A stretch of DNA of 11,917 nt from Chitinophaga pinensis (GTDB lineage: Bacteria > Bacteroidota > Bacteroidia > SXHM01), in contig CAMDBK010000065.1 of assembly GCA_945889235.1 (NCBI GenBank), forward strand, positions 1 to 11,917, written 5' to 3'. The notes beneath the pieces were generated by a model. That model worked only from the letters and a program-made list of their open reading frames with translations. It searched no databases and was not told where the DNA came from. A program made the translations under genes and the position numbers. Positions 1 to 6,577 of this stretch are shown here, one piece after another; positions within the stretch are counted from its first letter, which is position 1, and each line of letters begins with the position of its first letter.

Positions 1-193
1 CGTTCACCTCTTTACCGTTGGTAAGCCTTACCCTTGCTACTTTACGCATAGCCGAGTTAGGTTTTTTTGGCGTGGTGGTGTATACACGAGTGCAAACTCC
101 CCTGCGCTGAGGACATGAATCCAAAGAAGGTGACTTACTTTTCTCAACTATCTTTGAACGTCCTTTTCTTACCAATTGCTGAATTGTAGGCAT
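1..193 (-). CDS. rpsL: 30S ribosomal protein S12, N-terminal part (runs off the left edge)
   Basis: S12 sits at the decoding centre of the small ribosomal subunit and helps control translational accuracy; it is the classical streptomycin-resistance locus. The frame reads from ATG at 193 leftwards off the window, giving about the first 64 residues. It starts MPTIQQLVRKGRSK and contains the invariant CPQRRGVCTRVYTTTPKKPNSA block followed by MRKVARVRLTNG. Lys43 in the PKKPN loop, where streptomycin-resistance substitutions occur, is the wild-type lysine; the second hotspot near residue 88 lies outside the window. In most bacteria rpsL heads an operon with rpsG and fusA, which would lie to the left here. 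A good Bacteroidota-type promoter lies about 65 nt upstream, so this is probably the first gene of its transcript. Identification is secure; only the 3' end is missing. Confidence 0.97.
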   Translation of the reverse strand, partial: MPTIQQLVRKGRSKIVEKSKSPSLDSCPQRRGVCTRVYTTTPKKPNSAMRKVARVRLTNGKEVN

Positions 194-259
194 TTTCCGA
201 GCTTTTTTCTTTTAAGGTTTTAACAATAAAAATTAATTCCCCTTCTTTTTTAGGGACGG

Positions 260-289
260 CAAAGGTAGATTTATTATTTTAACTAACAA
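260..289 (-). promoter_or_regulatory. Bacteroidota-type promoter of rpsL
   Basis: On the minus strand a TTG (289-287) is followed after exactly 19 nt by TACCTTTG (267-260). This matches the phylum's -33 TTG / -7 TAnnTTTG promoter. Transcription would start a few bases below 260, leaving a leader of roughly 60 nt before the rpsL ATG. It is the best promoter match in the window, having both boxes at the usual spacing. Confidence 0.75.
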
Positions 290-438
290 GCCTATTGTTG
301 AAAAATATTTCCTGCTCATTCTCAATAGCTTCCCTGTGTGGAGAAAGTGAGTAGTTTTTAAGTTGATTGTAAAAGTAAAGTTATTAACAAAAATAAAAAT
401 GATGGTACTAAATGCGGGTGGTTAAAAAAAAATCCTTC

Positions 439-446
439 TATGTTTG
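439..446 (+). promoter_or_regulatory. Candidate -7 box of the aquaporin gene
   Basis: TATGTTTG at 439-446 matches TAnnTTTG exactly. No clean TTG lies about 19 nt upstream, so the -33 side is weak. If it is real, transcription begins around 450-453. The upstream ATG at 440 would then lie inside the promoter, leaving the ATG at 470 as the usable start with a leader of about 18-20 nt. Confidence 0.45.
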
Positions 447-469
447 ACGGAATAATAATTAAATCGTTT

Positions 470-1114
470 ATGAAAAAATATTTGAGTGAATTTATCGGAA
501 CTTTTATTCTTGTTTTTGCGGGAACAGGTGTGGTGATTGTTGACCAGCAAACAGCAGGAGCAGTAACCCTTACAGGTATTGCCGCCTGCTGGGGAATGGT
601 AATTGTTGCCACCGTTTATGCCTTTGGTGATATTTCGGGAAACCATATTAATCCTGCGGTTACTATTGCAATGGCCGTGGATAAACGCTTTGAGTGGAAA
701 GAAGTACCGCCCTATATTATTGCTCAACTGCTTGGTGCTTTTGGCGCGAGTTTGCTGCTGCATTTTCTTTTTCCTGATAATACAACGCTTGGTATTACTC
801 AGCCTGGTGGCAGCGTGATGCAGAGCTTTATTATGGAAGTGGTGATGACTTTTATTTTACTTCTGGTTATTTTGCGTGTATCCACCGGCTCAAAGGAAAA
901 AGGAATTACTGCGGGTATTGTTATCGGTTCAACGGTTGCTTTTCTGGTTTTGTTTGGCGGGCCTGTAAGCGGTACCAGCCTTAACCCTACCCGCTCCATT
1001 GCACCTGCTATTATTTCAGGGAATTTTAATGCACTGTGGATTTACATTACTGCACCTGTTATTGGTGCAGTTGGGGCGGTGTTTGTGCACAGGGGGCTGC
1101 ATACGAAGGAATAG
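470..1114 (+). CDS. Aquaporin / MIP-family channel with NIP-like selectivity filter
   Basis: Inner-membrane channel of the major intrinsic protein family, expected to carry water and/or small neutral solutes such as glycerol. The 214-residue product has about six hydrophobic segments and two half-helix motifs: NPA at residues 61-63 (HINPAVT) and NPT at 172-174 (SLNPTRS), where most family members have a second NPA. Counting back from these motifs as in AQP1, the aromatic/arginine filter would be Trp41, Val160, Thr169 and Arg175. A Trp-Val pair recalls plant NIPs and bacterial AqpN rather than GlpF or AqpZ. The start at 470 (MKKYLSEFIGTF) is preferred because family members begin this way and a possible -7 box overlaps the in-frame ATG at 440. 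No glycerol or arsenic genes are adjacent, so the substrate is open. It is convergent with the sulfatase gene. Confidence 0.9.
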   Translation: MKKYLSEFIGTFILVFAGTGVVIVDQQTAGAVTLTGIAACWGMVIVATVYAFGDISGNHINPAVTIAMAVDKRFEWKEVPPYIIAQLLGAFGASLLLHFLFPDNTTLGITQPGGSVMQSFIMEVVMTFILLLVILRVSTGSKEKGITAGIVIGSTVAFLVLFGGPVSGTSLNPTRSIAPAIISGNFNALWIYITAPVIGAVGAVFVHRGLHTKE

Positions 1115-1460
1115 TTATCTACTCTTTATAAATCCTTAAAACATAATGGTAGCTATCAGTATCAGGGTAACAAACAAATTCAGAACGCAAATTTTTGTTT
1201 ACCTAACTTGTCTTTATAAACATAGTTAACAACGCGGGGCCAGAGAGGTTTTACCATTTGCTTTTCCCAGGTTTGTAAATCTTCTTCCAGTTCCTTCACT
1301 ACTTCAGGATATTGGTTGTAGAGGTTTTTTTCTTTACGTTCATCTTCTGCAATGTTGTAAAGAGAATTGATTTCAGAAAGTTCGTTGATACATAATTTCC
1401 AATTGCCTTTACGGATGGCTTTACATTCACCCGAACGCCAGTATAGGGCTTGATGAGGTT

Positions 1461-1497
1461 CTCCCCTCTCCTTTTGGAGAGGGGTCGGGGGTGAGGC
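1461..1497. repeat. GC-rich palindromic repeat inserted inside the sulfatase gene
   Basis: CCCCTCTCC (1463-1471) and GGAGAGGGG (1476-1484) form a perfect 9-bp stem around a TTTT loop, followed by a G-rich flank (TCGGGGGTGAGG). Its base composition is strikingly different from the AT-rich surroundings. Read in the sulfatase frame it encodes SPPTPLQKERGE, residues that do not belong to the sulfatase fold. From memory, closely similar short palindromes are scattered through many Bacteroidota genomes. I therefore read it as an inserted interspersed repeat whose length kept the frame open. Confidence 0.75.
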
Positions 1498-1509
1498 TAT
1501 AAACGGCAT

Positions 1510-1512
1510 CTA
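1510..1512 (-). other. In-frame TAG stop within the sulfatase
   Basis: The sense-strand context is GTG GAT TAG ATG CCG TTT ATA, giving V-D-stop-M-P-F-I. Sulfatases commonly have GVDLxPF/Y here, so TAG most simply derives from a leucine TTG by one substitution. Recoding is unlikely because the aquaporin, desaturase, NlpC/P60 and DUF5723-like genes in this window all end with TAG. Confidence 0.85.
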
Positions 1513-2819
1513 ATCCACTCCGTCATAAATTCTGTCTGCCGGAAGCTTTGCACCAACAGCAGCTGCAACTGTAGCAAAAATATCTAATGAGTTTACAGGA
1601 TGATTAAAAACTGTTTCTTTTTTTAGTTGTCCTTTCCATTGCAACATCATGGGCACACGAATGCCACCTTCAAAATTGGTTAGCTTGCCGCCACGGTAAG
1701 GATAATTATCCGTTGAGCCGTTGTACGAAGCTCCGCCATTATCGCTCAAAAAGAAAATCATTGTGTTCTCTGTTAATCCAAGGCTGTCAAGGCTTTTCAT
1801 CAATCTGCCTATTTGGTCATCAAGGTTTTTAATCATCGCCAGGTATGTCCGCTTGATGTGGTCATCAACATCCAGAAATTGAGCATAATAATTTTCAGGC
1901 GCCTGCAAAGGTGCATGTGGCGCGTTGTAAGGCAGGTAAAGAAAAAAAGGTTGTTGCTTGTTATCATCAATAAATTTAATAGCTTCAGTGGTAAGGCGGT
2001 CAGTCAGGTAATCTGTATCTATTGTGGTTTCGCAGCAATTGCGGGTAATGGCACAGTTACCGGTTCTGCCTTCTGCTGTGCTCCATTGATGGATATCCAT
2101 ATATTGCCCTTTTACTTTTCCGTTTACAATGCCGGTCGCTTTCGTATCCATATAAAGGGTAAACGCTTCATTGAAACCATACTGATAATCAAAACCGCGG
2201 TTGCAAGGAAGCGCAAATTCCTGTGCGCCCAAATGCCATTTCCCTATAATACCTGTGGCATATCCGTTTACTTTCAGAACTTCTGCCAGTGTAATTTCAG
2301 AAGGCGGTAAGCCTTGCCTCATGCGGTCTTCATCTGTTGGATAAAAACGATTCCAGATGGCTGTAACAGGTCTGAAAGTTGGAAGGATTTTAAAAATAAA
2401 GTATTCAATGATATTGTGCGTGTAGCGTTCACTCATCTGCAATTCATGTCCGAATCGTTGCTGGTAGCGCCCGGTAAGCAATCCTGCACGCGAAGGTGAA
2501 CAAACAGGTGAAGTAATATAGGCCTCTTTAAAAGTAACTCCATTGTGGCCAATTGCATCAATGTTCGGAGTTGAAATCAGTTTATTTCCATAGAGCGAAA
2601 TATCCGATTGCCCCAAATCATCAGCCATAATAATGATGATGTTGGGCTTTTGTTTTGAAGAATCAACAATTACAGTTTGTGAAAGAAATTCTTCTCTGCC
2701 TTTGATTAGTTTTTCGTCCCAGTAAATTTTATACTGTTCGCTCGGGTGCTGGGCACAAAGGTTTTGTGCTGCAAGCAAAACTAAAAAGATAAGGACCAAC
2801 CGCAAGCTAATTGATTAAA

Positions 2820-3941
2820 CTAAACAATCGCTTCGTTAAAACTCGGCAATCTGCCAAAGCGATACAACGCCTGAAAGTGTGATTTCAGTGCATCAGAAAA
2901 AGTGTAGTTCACATTATAAGGAACATTAAATTCTTTCGCTGTTTTCTCTACAATACCTGCAATGGATGGATAATGCACATGACAGATTTTAGGAAACAAA
3001 TGATGTTCCACCTGATAATTTAATCCGCCTACATACCATGAAATAAATTTATTGTTGGGCGAAAAATTTATGGTGGTTTCCATCTGGTGTATTGCCCAGT
3101 CGTTGTGAATATTTCCTTCTTTATCGGGCAATGGATGTGTGGTGCCTTCCAGCGTATGAGCCAGCTGAAAAACAACGGTAAGAACAATTCCGGCTACAAA
3201 ATGCATCAGGGTAAATCCAAGAAAAACCTGATAAAACGGAATACCAAAAAATACAGATGGTATTACAAGCACAACAAAAAGGTAAACTATTTTTAAGACA
3301 ATCATTTTAACAAGCACTATCCTGTTTTCTTCTTTGGTAGTAGTTGTAACACCGTTCCTGGTATAACGCAAAAACTGAATAATATCTTTTGCAAACACCC
3401 AGTATAGCGTCATTAAACCATAGAAAAACAAAGCATAAATCCATTGTATGCTGTGAAAAAACTTTACTTTGGTGTGGGGCGAAAATTTCAAAACAAGGCG
3501 GTCAGCAATATCATCATCCATGTGAACAATGTTAGTGTAGGTGTGATGCAAAACATTGTGTTGTAGTTTCCAGTTAAAAACTGAGCCACCCAGTAAATTC
3601 AGCATGTGACCCATTACATAATTTACCGATGGGTTTTTTGAATAAGAACCGTGGTTGGCATCGTGCATAACACTCATTCCTATACCTGCAATACATAAGC
3701 CCATTATAAACCAAAGCAAAAGGCTTATACCAAACGAAGGCAGAAAAGCGAGCAGAAGTATAAAAGGTAAAATATAGCCTATAAGCAATACTACCGATTT
3801 TACAATCATTGTAGCATTTGCATTTTTAGAAAGATTATTTTCGGTGAAATAGGCATCCACCCTTTTGCGAAGTGTTGAGTAGAACTGGTTTCCTTCTATT
3901 CCTGTAAATTTAATCTGGGTTTTTAGTTCGGGGTGAAGCAC
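2820..3941 (-). CDS. Membrane fatty-acid desaturase (acyl-lipid/acyl-CoA, front-end type)
   Basis: Di-iron integral-membrane enzyme that introduces a double bond into a fatty acyl chain using oxygen and an electron donor. All three histidine boxes are present: HDANH at 93-97, HNVLHH at 128-133 and QVEHH at 310-314. Glutamine in place of the first histidine of the third box is typical of delta-5/delta-6 'front-end' desaturases and linoleoyl-CoA desaturase-like proteins. Hydrophobic pairs at about 46-90 and 165-265 separate the boxes. There is no N-terminal cytochrome b5 domain, so a separate ferredoxin or cytochrome must supply electrons. The 373-residue length is normal. The start is GTG at 3941, because a TAA lies in frame directly upstream. 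It is divergent from the thiolase and followed after 14 nt by the sulfatase, so the two probably share a transcript. The exact substrate cannot be read from the sequence. Confidence 0.92.
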   Translation of the reverse strand: MLHPELKTQIKFTGIEGNQFYSTLRKRVDAYFTENNLSKNANATMIVKSVVLLIGYILPFILLLAFLPSFGISLLLWFIMGLCIAGIGMSVMHDANHGSYSKNPSVNYVMGHMLNLLGGSVFNWKLQHNVLHHTYTNIVHMDDDIADRLVLKFSPHTKVKFFHSIQWIYALFFYGLMTLYWVFAKDIIQFLRYTRNGVTTTTKEENRIVLVKMIVLKIVYLFVVLVIPSVFFGIPFYQVFLGFTLMHFVAGIVLTVVFQLAHTLEGTTHPLPDKEGNIHNDWAIHQMETTINFSPNNKFISWYVGGLNYQVEHHLFPKICHVHYPSIAGIVEKTAKEFNVPYNVNYTFSDALKSHFQALYRFGRLPSFNEAIV

Positions 3942-3964
3942 TTATGGTATATTAAAACTGCGCG

Positions 3965-3972
3965 CAAAGATG
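3965..3972 (-). promoter_or_regulatory. Weak candidate -7 box of the desaturase-sulfatase transcript
   Basis: On the minus strand CATCTTTG (3972-3965) differs from TAnnTTTG at one position and lies 24 nt above the desaturase GTG. No clear -33 TTG sits at the right distance. It is offered because the divergent intergenic gap must carry a promoter for this strand and I see no better candidate. Confidence 0.3.
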
Positions 3973-4022
3973 CAACAATTTTTCGGTTTAAATGTTAACT
4001 AAATATCAACACCTAAAATACT

Positions 4023-4030
4023 TACTTTTG
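4023..4030 (+). promoter_or_regulatory. -7 box of the thiolase gene
   Basis: TACTTTTG is an exact TAnnTTTG match, followed by GCCG as in the rpsL promoter. It predicts a start near 4035 and a leader of about 20 nt. The -33 side is not obvious. The leader before the ATG at 4057 is A-rich (ACTAAAACAAAA) with no Shine-Dalgarno sequence. Confidence 0.6.
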
Positions 4031-4056
4031 CCGCGAAAATAATCACTAAAACAAAA

Positions 4057-5241
4057 ATGAACGAAGTTTATATTATATCAGCAGTGCGCACTCCAATAGG
4101 GAGTTTTAACGGAAGTTTATCATCGGTTTCGGCTACAAAATTAGGAGCGGCAGCCATTAAAGCGGCAATAGAAAAAGCGGGAATAAAACCCGAAGAAGTA
4201 CAGGAAGTATTTATGGGCAATGTGCTGCAGGCCGGCTTGGGACAGGCTCCCGCACGTCAGGCAGCATTGTTTGCAGGTTTGCCAAATACAGTTCCCTGCA
4301 CTACCGTAAATAAAGTGTGTGCATCAGGCATGAAATCAATTATGCTGGCTGCACAAAGCATTGCGTTGGGTGATAATGAAGTAGTGGTAGCTGGCGGAAT
4401 GGAAAACATGAGCAATGTTCCTTATTATTTACCAAACGCAAGAAACGGCTACCGTTTAGGCGATGGCAAATTAGTAGATGGATTAGTGTTTGACGGATTG
4501 ACTGATGTCTATAATCAATACCACATGGGAGTTGCAGCAGAGTTGTGCGCCAAAGAATGTGGCTTTACCCGCGAAGCGCAGGATGAGTATGCAATCAATT
4601 CCTACAAACGTTCAGCAGCAGCATGGTCAGCAGGAAAATTCAATGATGAAATTGCACCTGTTGAAATAAAAGACCGCAAAGGAAATTTGGTACTCGTAAA
4701 AGAAGATGAAGAATATAAAAACGTAAACCTTGAAAAAATTCCAACGCTGAAACCGGTTTTCCAGAAAGACGGAACGGTAACGGCTGCAAATGCTTCAACA
4801 CTGAATGATGGTGCATCTGCATTGGTATTAATGAGCAAAGCAAAAGCAGAAAAACTTGGATTAAAACCACTGGCAAAAATTGTGAGCTATGCAGATGCAG
4901 CACAGGCACCTGAATGGTTTACCACCGCACCGTCCAAAGCATTACCAAAGGCATTGGCAAAAGCAGGTTTGAAAACTACGGATATAGATTTCTTTGAATT
5001 GAACGAAGCCTTTTCGGTTGTGGCGTTAGCCAATAATAAAGAGATGAATTTAGATGCAACAAAAGTAAATGTGAATGGTGGAGCGGTTTCATTAGGACAC
5101 CCACTGGGTTCATCCGGAGCACGAATAATTGTAACACTTATTAATGTATTGAAACAGAATAAAGGTAAATTAGGTGCAGCCGGAATTTGCAATGGTGGCG
5201 GTGGAGCAAGCGCATTGGTGATTGAAAATTTTAATAATTAA
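4057..5241 (+). CDS. Acetyl-CoA C-acyltransferase (thiolase)
   Basis: Cytoplasmic thiolase that either condenses two acetyl-CoA into acetoacetyl-CoA or cleaves 3-ketoacyl-CoA with CoA. The full catalytic set is present: nucleophile Cys88 in NKVCASGMKS, the NEAF loop (LNEAFSVVAL), His348 in GGAVSLGHPLGSSGAR and Cys378 in GICNGGGGAS. The length of 394 residues and these positions match biosynthetic-type thiolases such as those of the AtoB/PhaA group, and YHMG near residue 156 also fits that group. Without a 3-hydroxyacyl-CoA dehydrogenase or CoA-transferase next to it, the sequence alone does not decide between ketone/mevalonate-type synthesis and beta-oxidation, so no symbol is assigned. It has its own -7 box and stands divergent from the desaturase, another acyl-lipid enzyme. 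A 61-bp palindrome begins directly after its TAA. Confidence 0.95.
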   Translation: MNEVYIISAVRTPIGSFNGSLSSVSATKLGAAAIKAAIEKAGIKPEEVQEVFMGNVLQAGLGQAPARQAALFAGLPNTVPCTTVNKVCASGMKSIMLAAQSIALGDNEVVVAGGMENMSNVPYYLPNARNGYRLGDGKLVDGLVFDGLTDVYNQYHMGVAAELCAKECGFTREAQDEYAINSYKRSAAAWSAGKFNDEIAPVEIKDRKGNLVLVKEDEEYKNVNLEKIPTLKPVFQKDGTVTAANASTLNDGASALVLMSKAKAEKLGLKPLAKIVSYADAAQAPEWFTTAPSKALPKALAKAGLKTTDIDFFELNEAFSVVALANNKEMNLDATKVNVNGGAVSLGHPLGSSGARIIVTLINVLKQNKGKLGAAGICNGGGGASALVIENFNN

Positions 5242-5302
5242 CGTCACCCTGAACTTGTTTCAGGATCTTTAATAAAGATGCTGAAACAAGTTCAGCATGA
5301 CG
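5242..5302. repeat. 61-bp interspersed palindrome between thiolase and NlpC/P60
   Basis: Two 29-base arms (5242-5270 and 5274-5302) pair with only three mismatches around a 3-base loop. The core is CTGAACTTGTTTCAG and its complement CTGAAACAAGTTCAG, with CGTCA/TGACG at the ends. It starts on the base after the thiolase stop. No T-run follows on either strand, so it is not a standard intrinsic terminator, although the RNA would fold into a long hairpin that could protect the thiolase 3' end. It resembles palindromic repeats I recall as multicopy in Bacteroidota. It is unrelated in sequence to the repeat in the sulfatase. Confidence 0.8.
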
Positions 5303-5316
5303 AATAAATAAAAAAC

Positions 5317-6099
5317 ATGTACGGTATCTGCCACTTAGGAGTTGTTCCCTGCCGCTTTGAACCTTCGGACAAAAGCGAGATGGTTACTCAATTGCTTTTT
5401 GGCGAAACCTTTGAAATCCTGAAACAGGAAGGCAAATGGATTCAAATCCGCGCAGCACTTGATGGCTATGAATGCTGGATTGACGAGAAACAATACCTCC
5501 CTCTTTCTCTGGAATTATTTGCTAAACAAAGTTCGTTTCCTGCAACCTGTTCAGCCGACCTTGTTGACTTAGTCACCAAAACAGCCGACAACAGTTTAAC
5601 ACCTGTACTTGCAGGAAGTACGCTACCTGCATACGAACACGGAAAACTTTCAGTAGGCGAGGAAACATTTTCCTTTGATGGAGAAATCACTCACCCGCAA
5701 AGTGAAAACGAAAATATTCCTGCGTTGATTGCTGAATACGCAAGTGTTTTCCTCAATGCACCTTACCTCTGGGGCGGACGTTCTGTTTTTGGAATTGACT
5801 GCTCAGGATTTACACAGGTAGTTTATAAAATGGCTGGCATAAAACTAAAGCGTGATGCCTATCAGCAGGCTGAACAAGGTACTACGCTTAGCTTTGTGGA
5901 AGAAGCGCAAACAGGTGACTTGGTTTTCTTTGATAATGATGAAGGTAAAATAGTGCATACCGGCATTGTTCTTTCAGCCGGAAAAATCATTCACGCCTCA
6001 GGAAAAGTAAGAATTGATAAACTTGACCACCAGGGTATCTTTAACCACGATACAAAAAAGTATACGCACAAACTGCGACTTATAAAACGGATATTCTAG
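5317..6099 (+). CDS. SH3-domain NlpC/P60 (C40) cysteine peptidase
   Basis: Endopeptidase of the NlpC/P60 family, which typically cuts the gamma-D-Glu-to-diamino-acid bond in peptidoglycan stem peptides. An SH3-like region (about residues 5-60, including GKWIQIRAALDGYECWI) precedes the catalytic domain (about 140-255). The triad is visible: Cys162 in GIDCSGF, His214 in IVHTGIVL and His226 in IIHASG. The order of SH3 then NlpC/P60 matches YkfC-type dipeptidyl-peptidases. No signal peptide or membrane segment is seen at the start MYGICHLGVVPC, so a cytoplasmic role in recycling imported muropeptides is more likely than wall cleavage. The ATG at 5317 has an A-rich leader and no Shine-Dalgarno sequence. 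It follows the thiolase by 75 nt, mostly palindrome, and may be co-transcribed. A hairpin terminator follows. Confidence 0.92.
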   Translation: MYGICHLGVVPCRFEPSDKSEMVTQLLFGETFEILKQEGKWIQIRAALDGYECWIDEKQYLPLSLELFAKQSSFPATCSADLVDLVTKTADNSLTPVLAGSTLPAYEHGKLSVGEETFSFDGEITHPQSENENIPALIAEYASVFLNAPYLWGGRSVFGIDCSGFTQVVYKMAGIKLKRDAYQQAEQGTTLSFVEEAQTGDLVFFDNDEGKIVHTGIVLSAGKIIHASGKVRIDKLDHQGIFNHDTKKYTHKLRLIKRIF

Positions 6100-6107
6100 A
6101 AAATAAG

Positions 6108-6135
6108 AAGTCCCGCATTTCTGCAGGACTTTTTA
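6108..6135. terminator. Intrinsic terminator after NlpC/P60, probably bidirectional
   Basis: AAGTCC (6108-6113) pairs with GGACTT (6126-6131), and the stem is extended by CGC/GC pairs after a bulge. A run of T follows (6130-6134) on the plus strand. On the minus strand the same stem is followed by a TTCTTATTTTC stretch, so it could also stop the rplS transcript converging from the right. Confidence 0.7.
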
Positions 6136-6152
6136 AATTCCATCATTATTAT

Positions 6153-6539
6153 TTATGCTACTGCAGGAGTTACTGCTGCCTCAGCAGCAATAAACTGTTT
6201 CTTTTCAGTAATACGTGCGCCTTTACCAACTTTACCACGCAGGTAATACAAACGAGCTCTGCGAACTATACCTTTTTTGTTCACATCAACTTTAGCAATG
6301 TTAGGTGAGTTCAATGGAAAAATACGTTCTACTCCTACTCCACCAGAAATTTTTCTAACTGTAAAGGTTTCAGTAGCGCCATTTCCTTTGCGTTGTATAA
6401 CAACACCCTGATATTGTTGGATACGTTCTTTGGTTCCCTCTTTAATTTTATAGTGAACTGTAACAGTATCACCTGACTTGAATGAAGGCGTTTCGGCCTT
6501 TGTATTCAATTGTTTCTCAATGTTTTTAATAAATTCCAT
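6153..6539 (-). CDS. rplS: 50S ribosomal protein L19
   Basis: L19 lies at the interface between the ribosomal subunits and contributes to an intersubunit bridge. The 128-residue product carries the family's hallmark blocks: FKSGDTVTVHYKIKEGTKERIQ near residues 20-41, YQGVVIQRKGNG, then GGVGVERIFPLNSP and VRRARLYYLRGKVGKGARI. After the conserved end it has a short extension rich in alanine and valine (AAEAAVTPAVA), making it slightly longer than the usual 115-120 residues. Such tails are seen in related phyla members and look dispensable. It stands alone, with the NlpC/P60 gene convergent on one side and the diacylglycerol kinase gene divergent on the other, rather than in the rpsP-rimM-trmD-rplS operon familiar from E. 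coli. Confidence 0.97.
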   Translation of the reverse strand: MEFIKNIEKQLNTKAETPSFKSGDTVTVHYKIKEGTKERIQQYQGVVIQRKGNGATETFTVRKISGGVGVERIFPLNSPNIAKVDVNKKGIVRRARLYYLRGKVGKGARITEKKQFIAAEAAVTPAVA

Positions 6540-6577
6540 GTGCTGTAATAATTTGATTCGTTTTTTCTTTGGGGCTG

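Larger units (their letters stand above)
1180..2805 (-). pseudogene. Secreted type I sulfatase interrupted by an in-frame TAG
   Basis: Formylglycine-dependent sulfatase, a family that hydrolyses sulfate esters, often on polysaccharides, in the periplasm or outside the cell. The product begins with a signal peptide (LVLIFLVLLAAQNLCAQ). Metal ligands Asp62-Asp63 (MADDLG) come next, then the catalytic Cys102 in VCSPSRAGLLTG with Arg106. GKWHLG (188-193), His297 (APHAPL) and SDNGG (354-358) complete the core. After residue 431 (IYDGVD) a TAG at 1510-1512 breaks the frame. The same frame continues without shift for 109 codons (1509-1180) through a normal sulfatase C-terminus (PHQALYWR, then LYNIAEDERKEKNLYNQYPEV, ending in FAF). 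One base change from a Leu TTG would explain the stop. A palindromic repeat adds about a dozen residues just after it. The start is TTG at 2805, since TAA lies in frame 9 nt upstream. It is a decaying gene, a strain-specific nonsense mutation or a sequencing error. Confidence 0.85.

Noticed and set aside
194..439. Small RNA or riboswitch in the rpsL-aquaporin gap
   Set aside because: I see only the rpsL promoter, its leader and AT-rich spacer; no stable fold or known aptamer pattern could be made out by eye.
440..469. Ten extra N-terminal codons for the aquaporin from ATG 440
   Set aside because: A TATGTTTG -7-like box overlaps this ATG, and family members start at the MKKYLSEFIGTF equivalent.
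422..763. Minus-strand open frame overlapping the aquaporin start
   Set aside because: It is antisense to strongly conserved aquaporin codons, and its low-complexity product (Asn/Lys/Cys-rich) has no family resemblance.
1180..1509. A separate small gene of 109 codons downstream of the sulfatase
   Set aside because: It is in the same frame as the sulfatase and encodes only that family's C-terminus. Its apparent ATG start and next dozen codons are the residue after the TAG and the palindromic repeat.
1510..1512. TAG recoded as an amino acid (pyrrolysine-like read-through)
   Set aside because: At least four other genes in the window end in TAG, no PYLIS-like or pyl genes are seen, and the position is normally a simple leucine outside the active site.
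1813..2310. Long plus-strand open frame (165 codons) inside the sulfatase
   Set aside because: It lies antisense to a clearly coding frame, its product is Cys/Ile-rich without motifs, and no promoter precedes it.
5242..5302. Intrinsic terminator for the thiolase
   Set aside because: The hairpin is far longer than usual, AT-balanced, and not followed by a T-run on the plus strand (AATAAATAAAAAAC follows).
1461..5302. The two palindromic repeats as parts of a CRISPR array or one repeat family
   Set aside because: They occur once each, differ in sequence and length, and no regularly spaced direct repeats are present.
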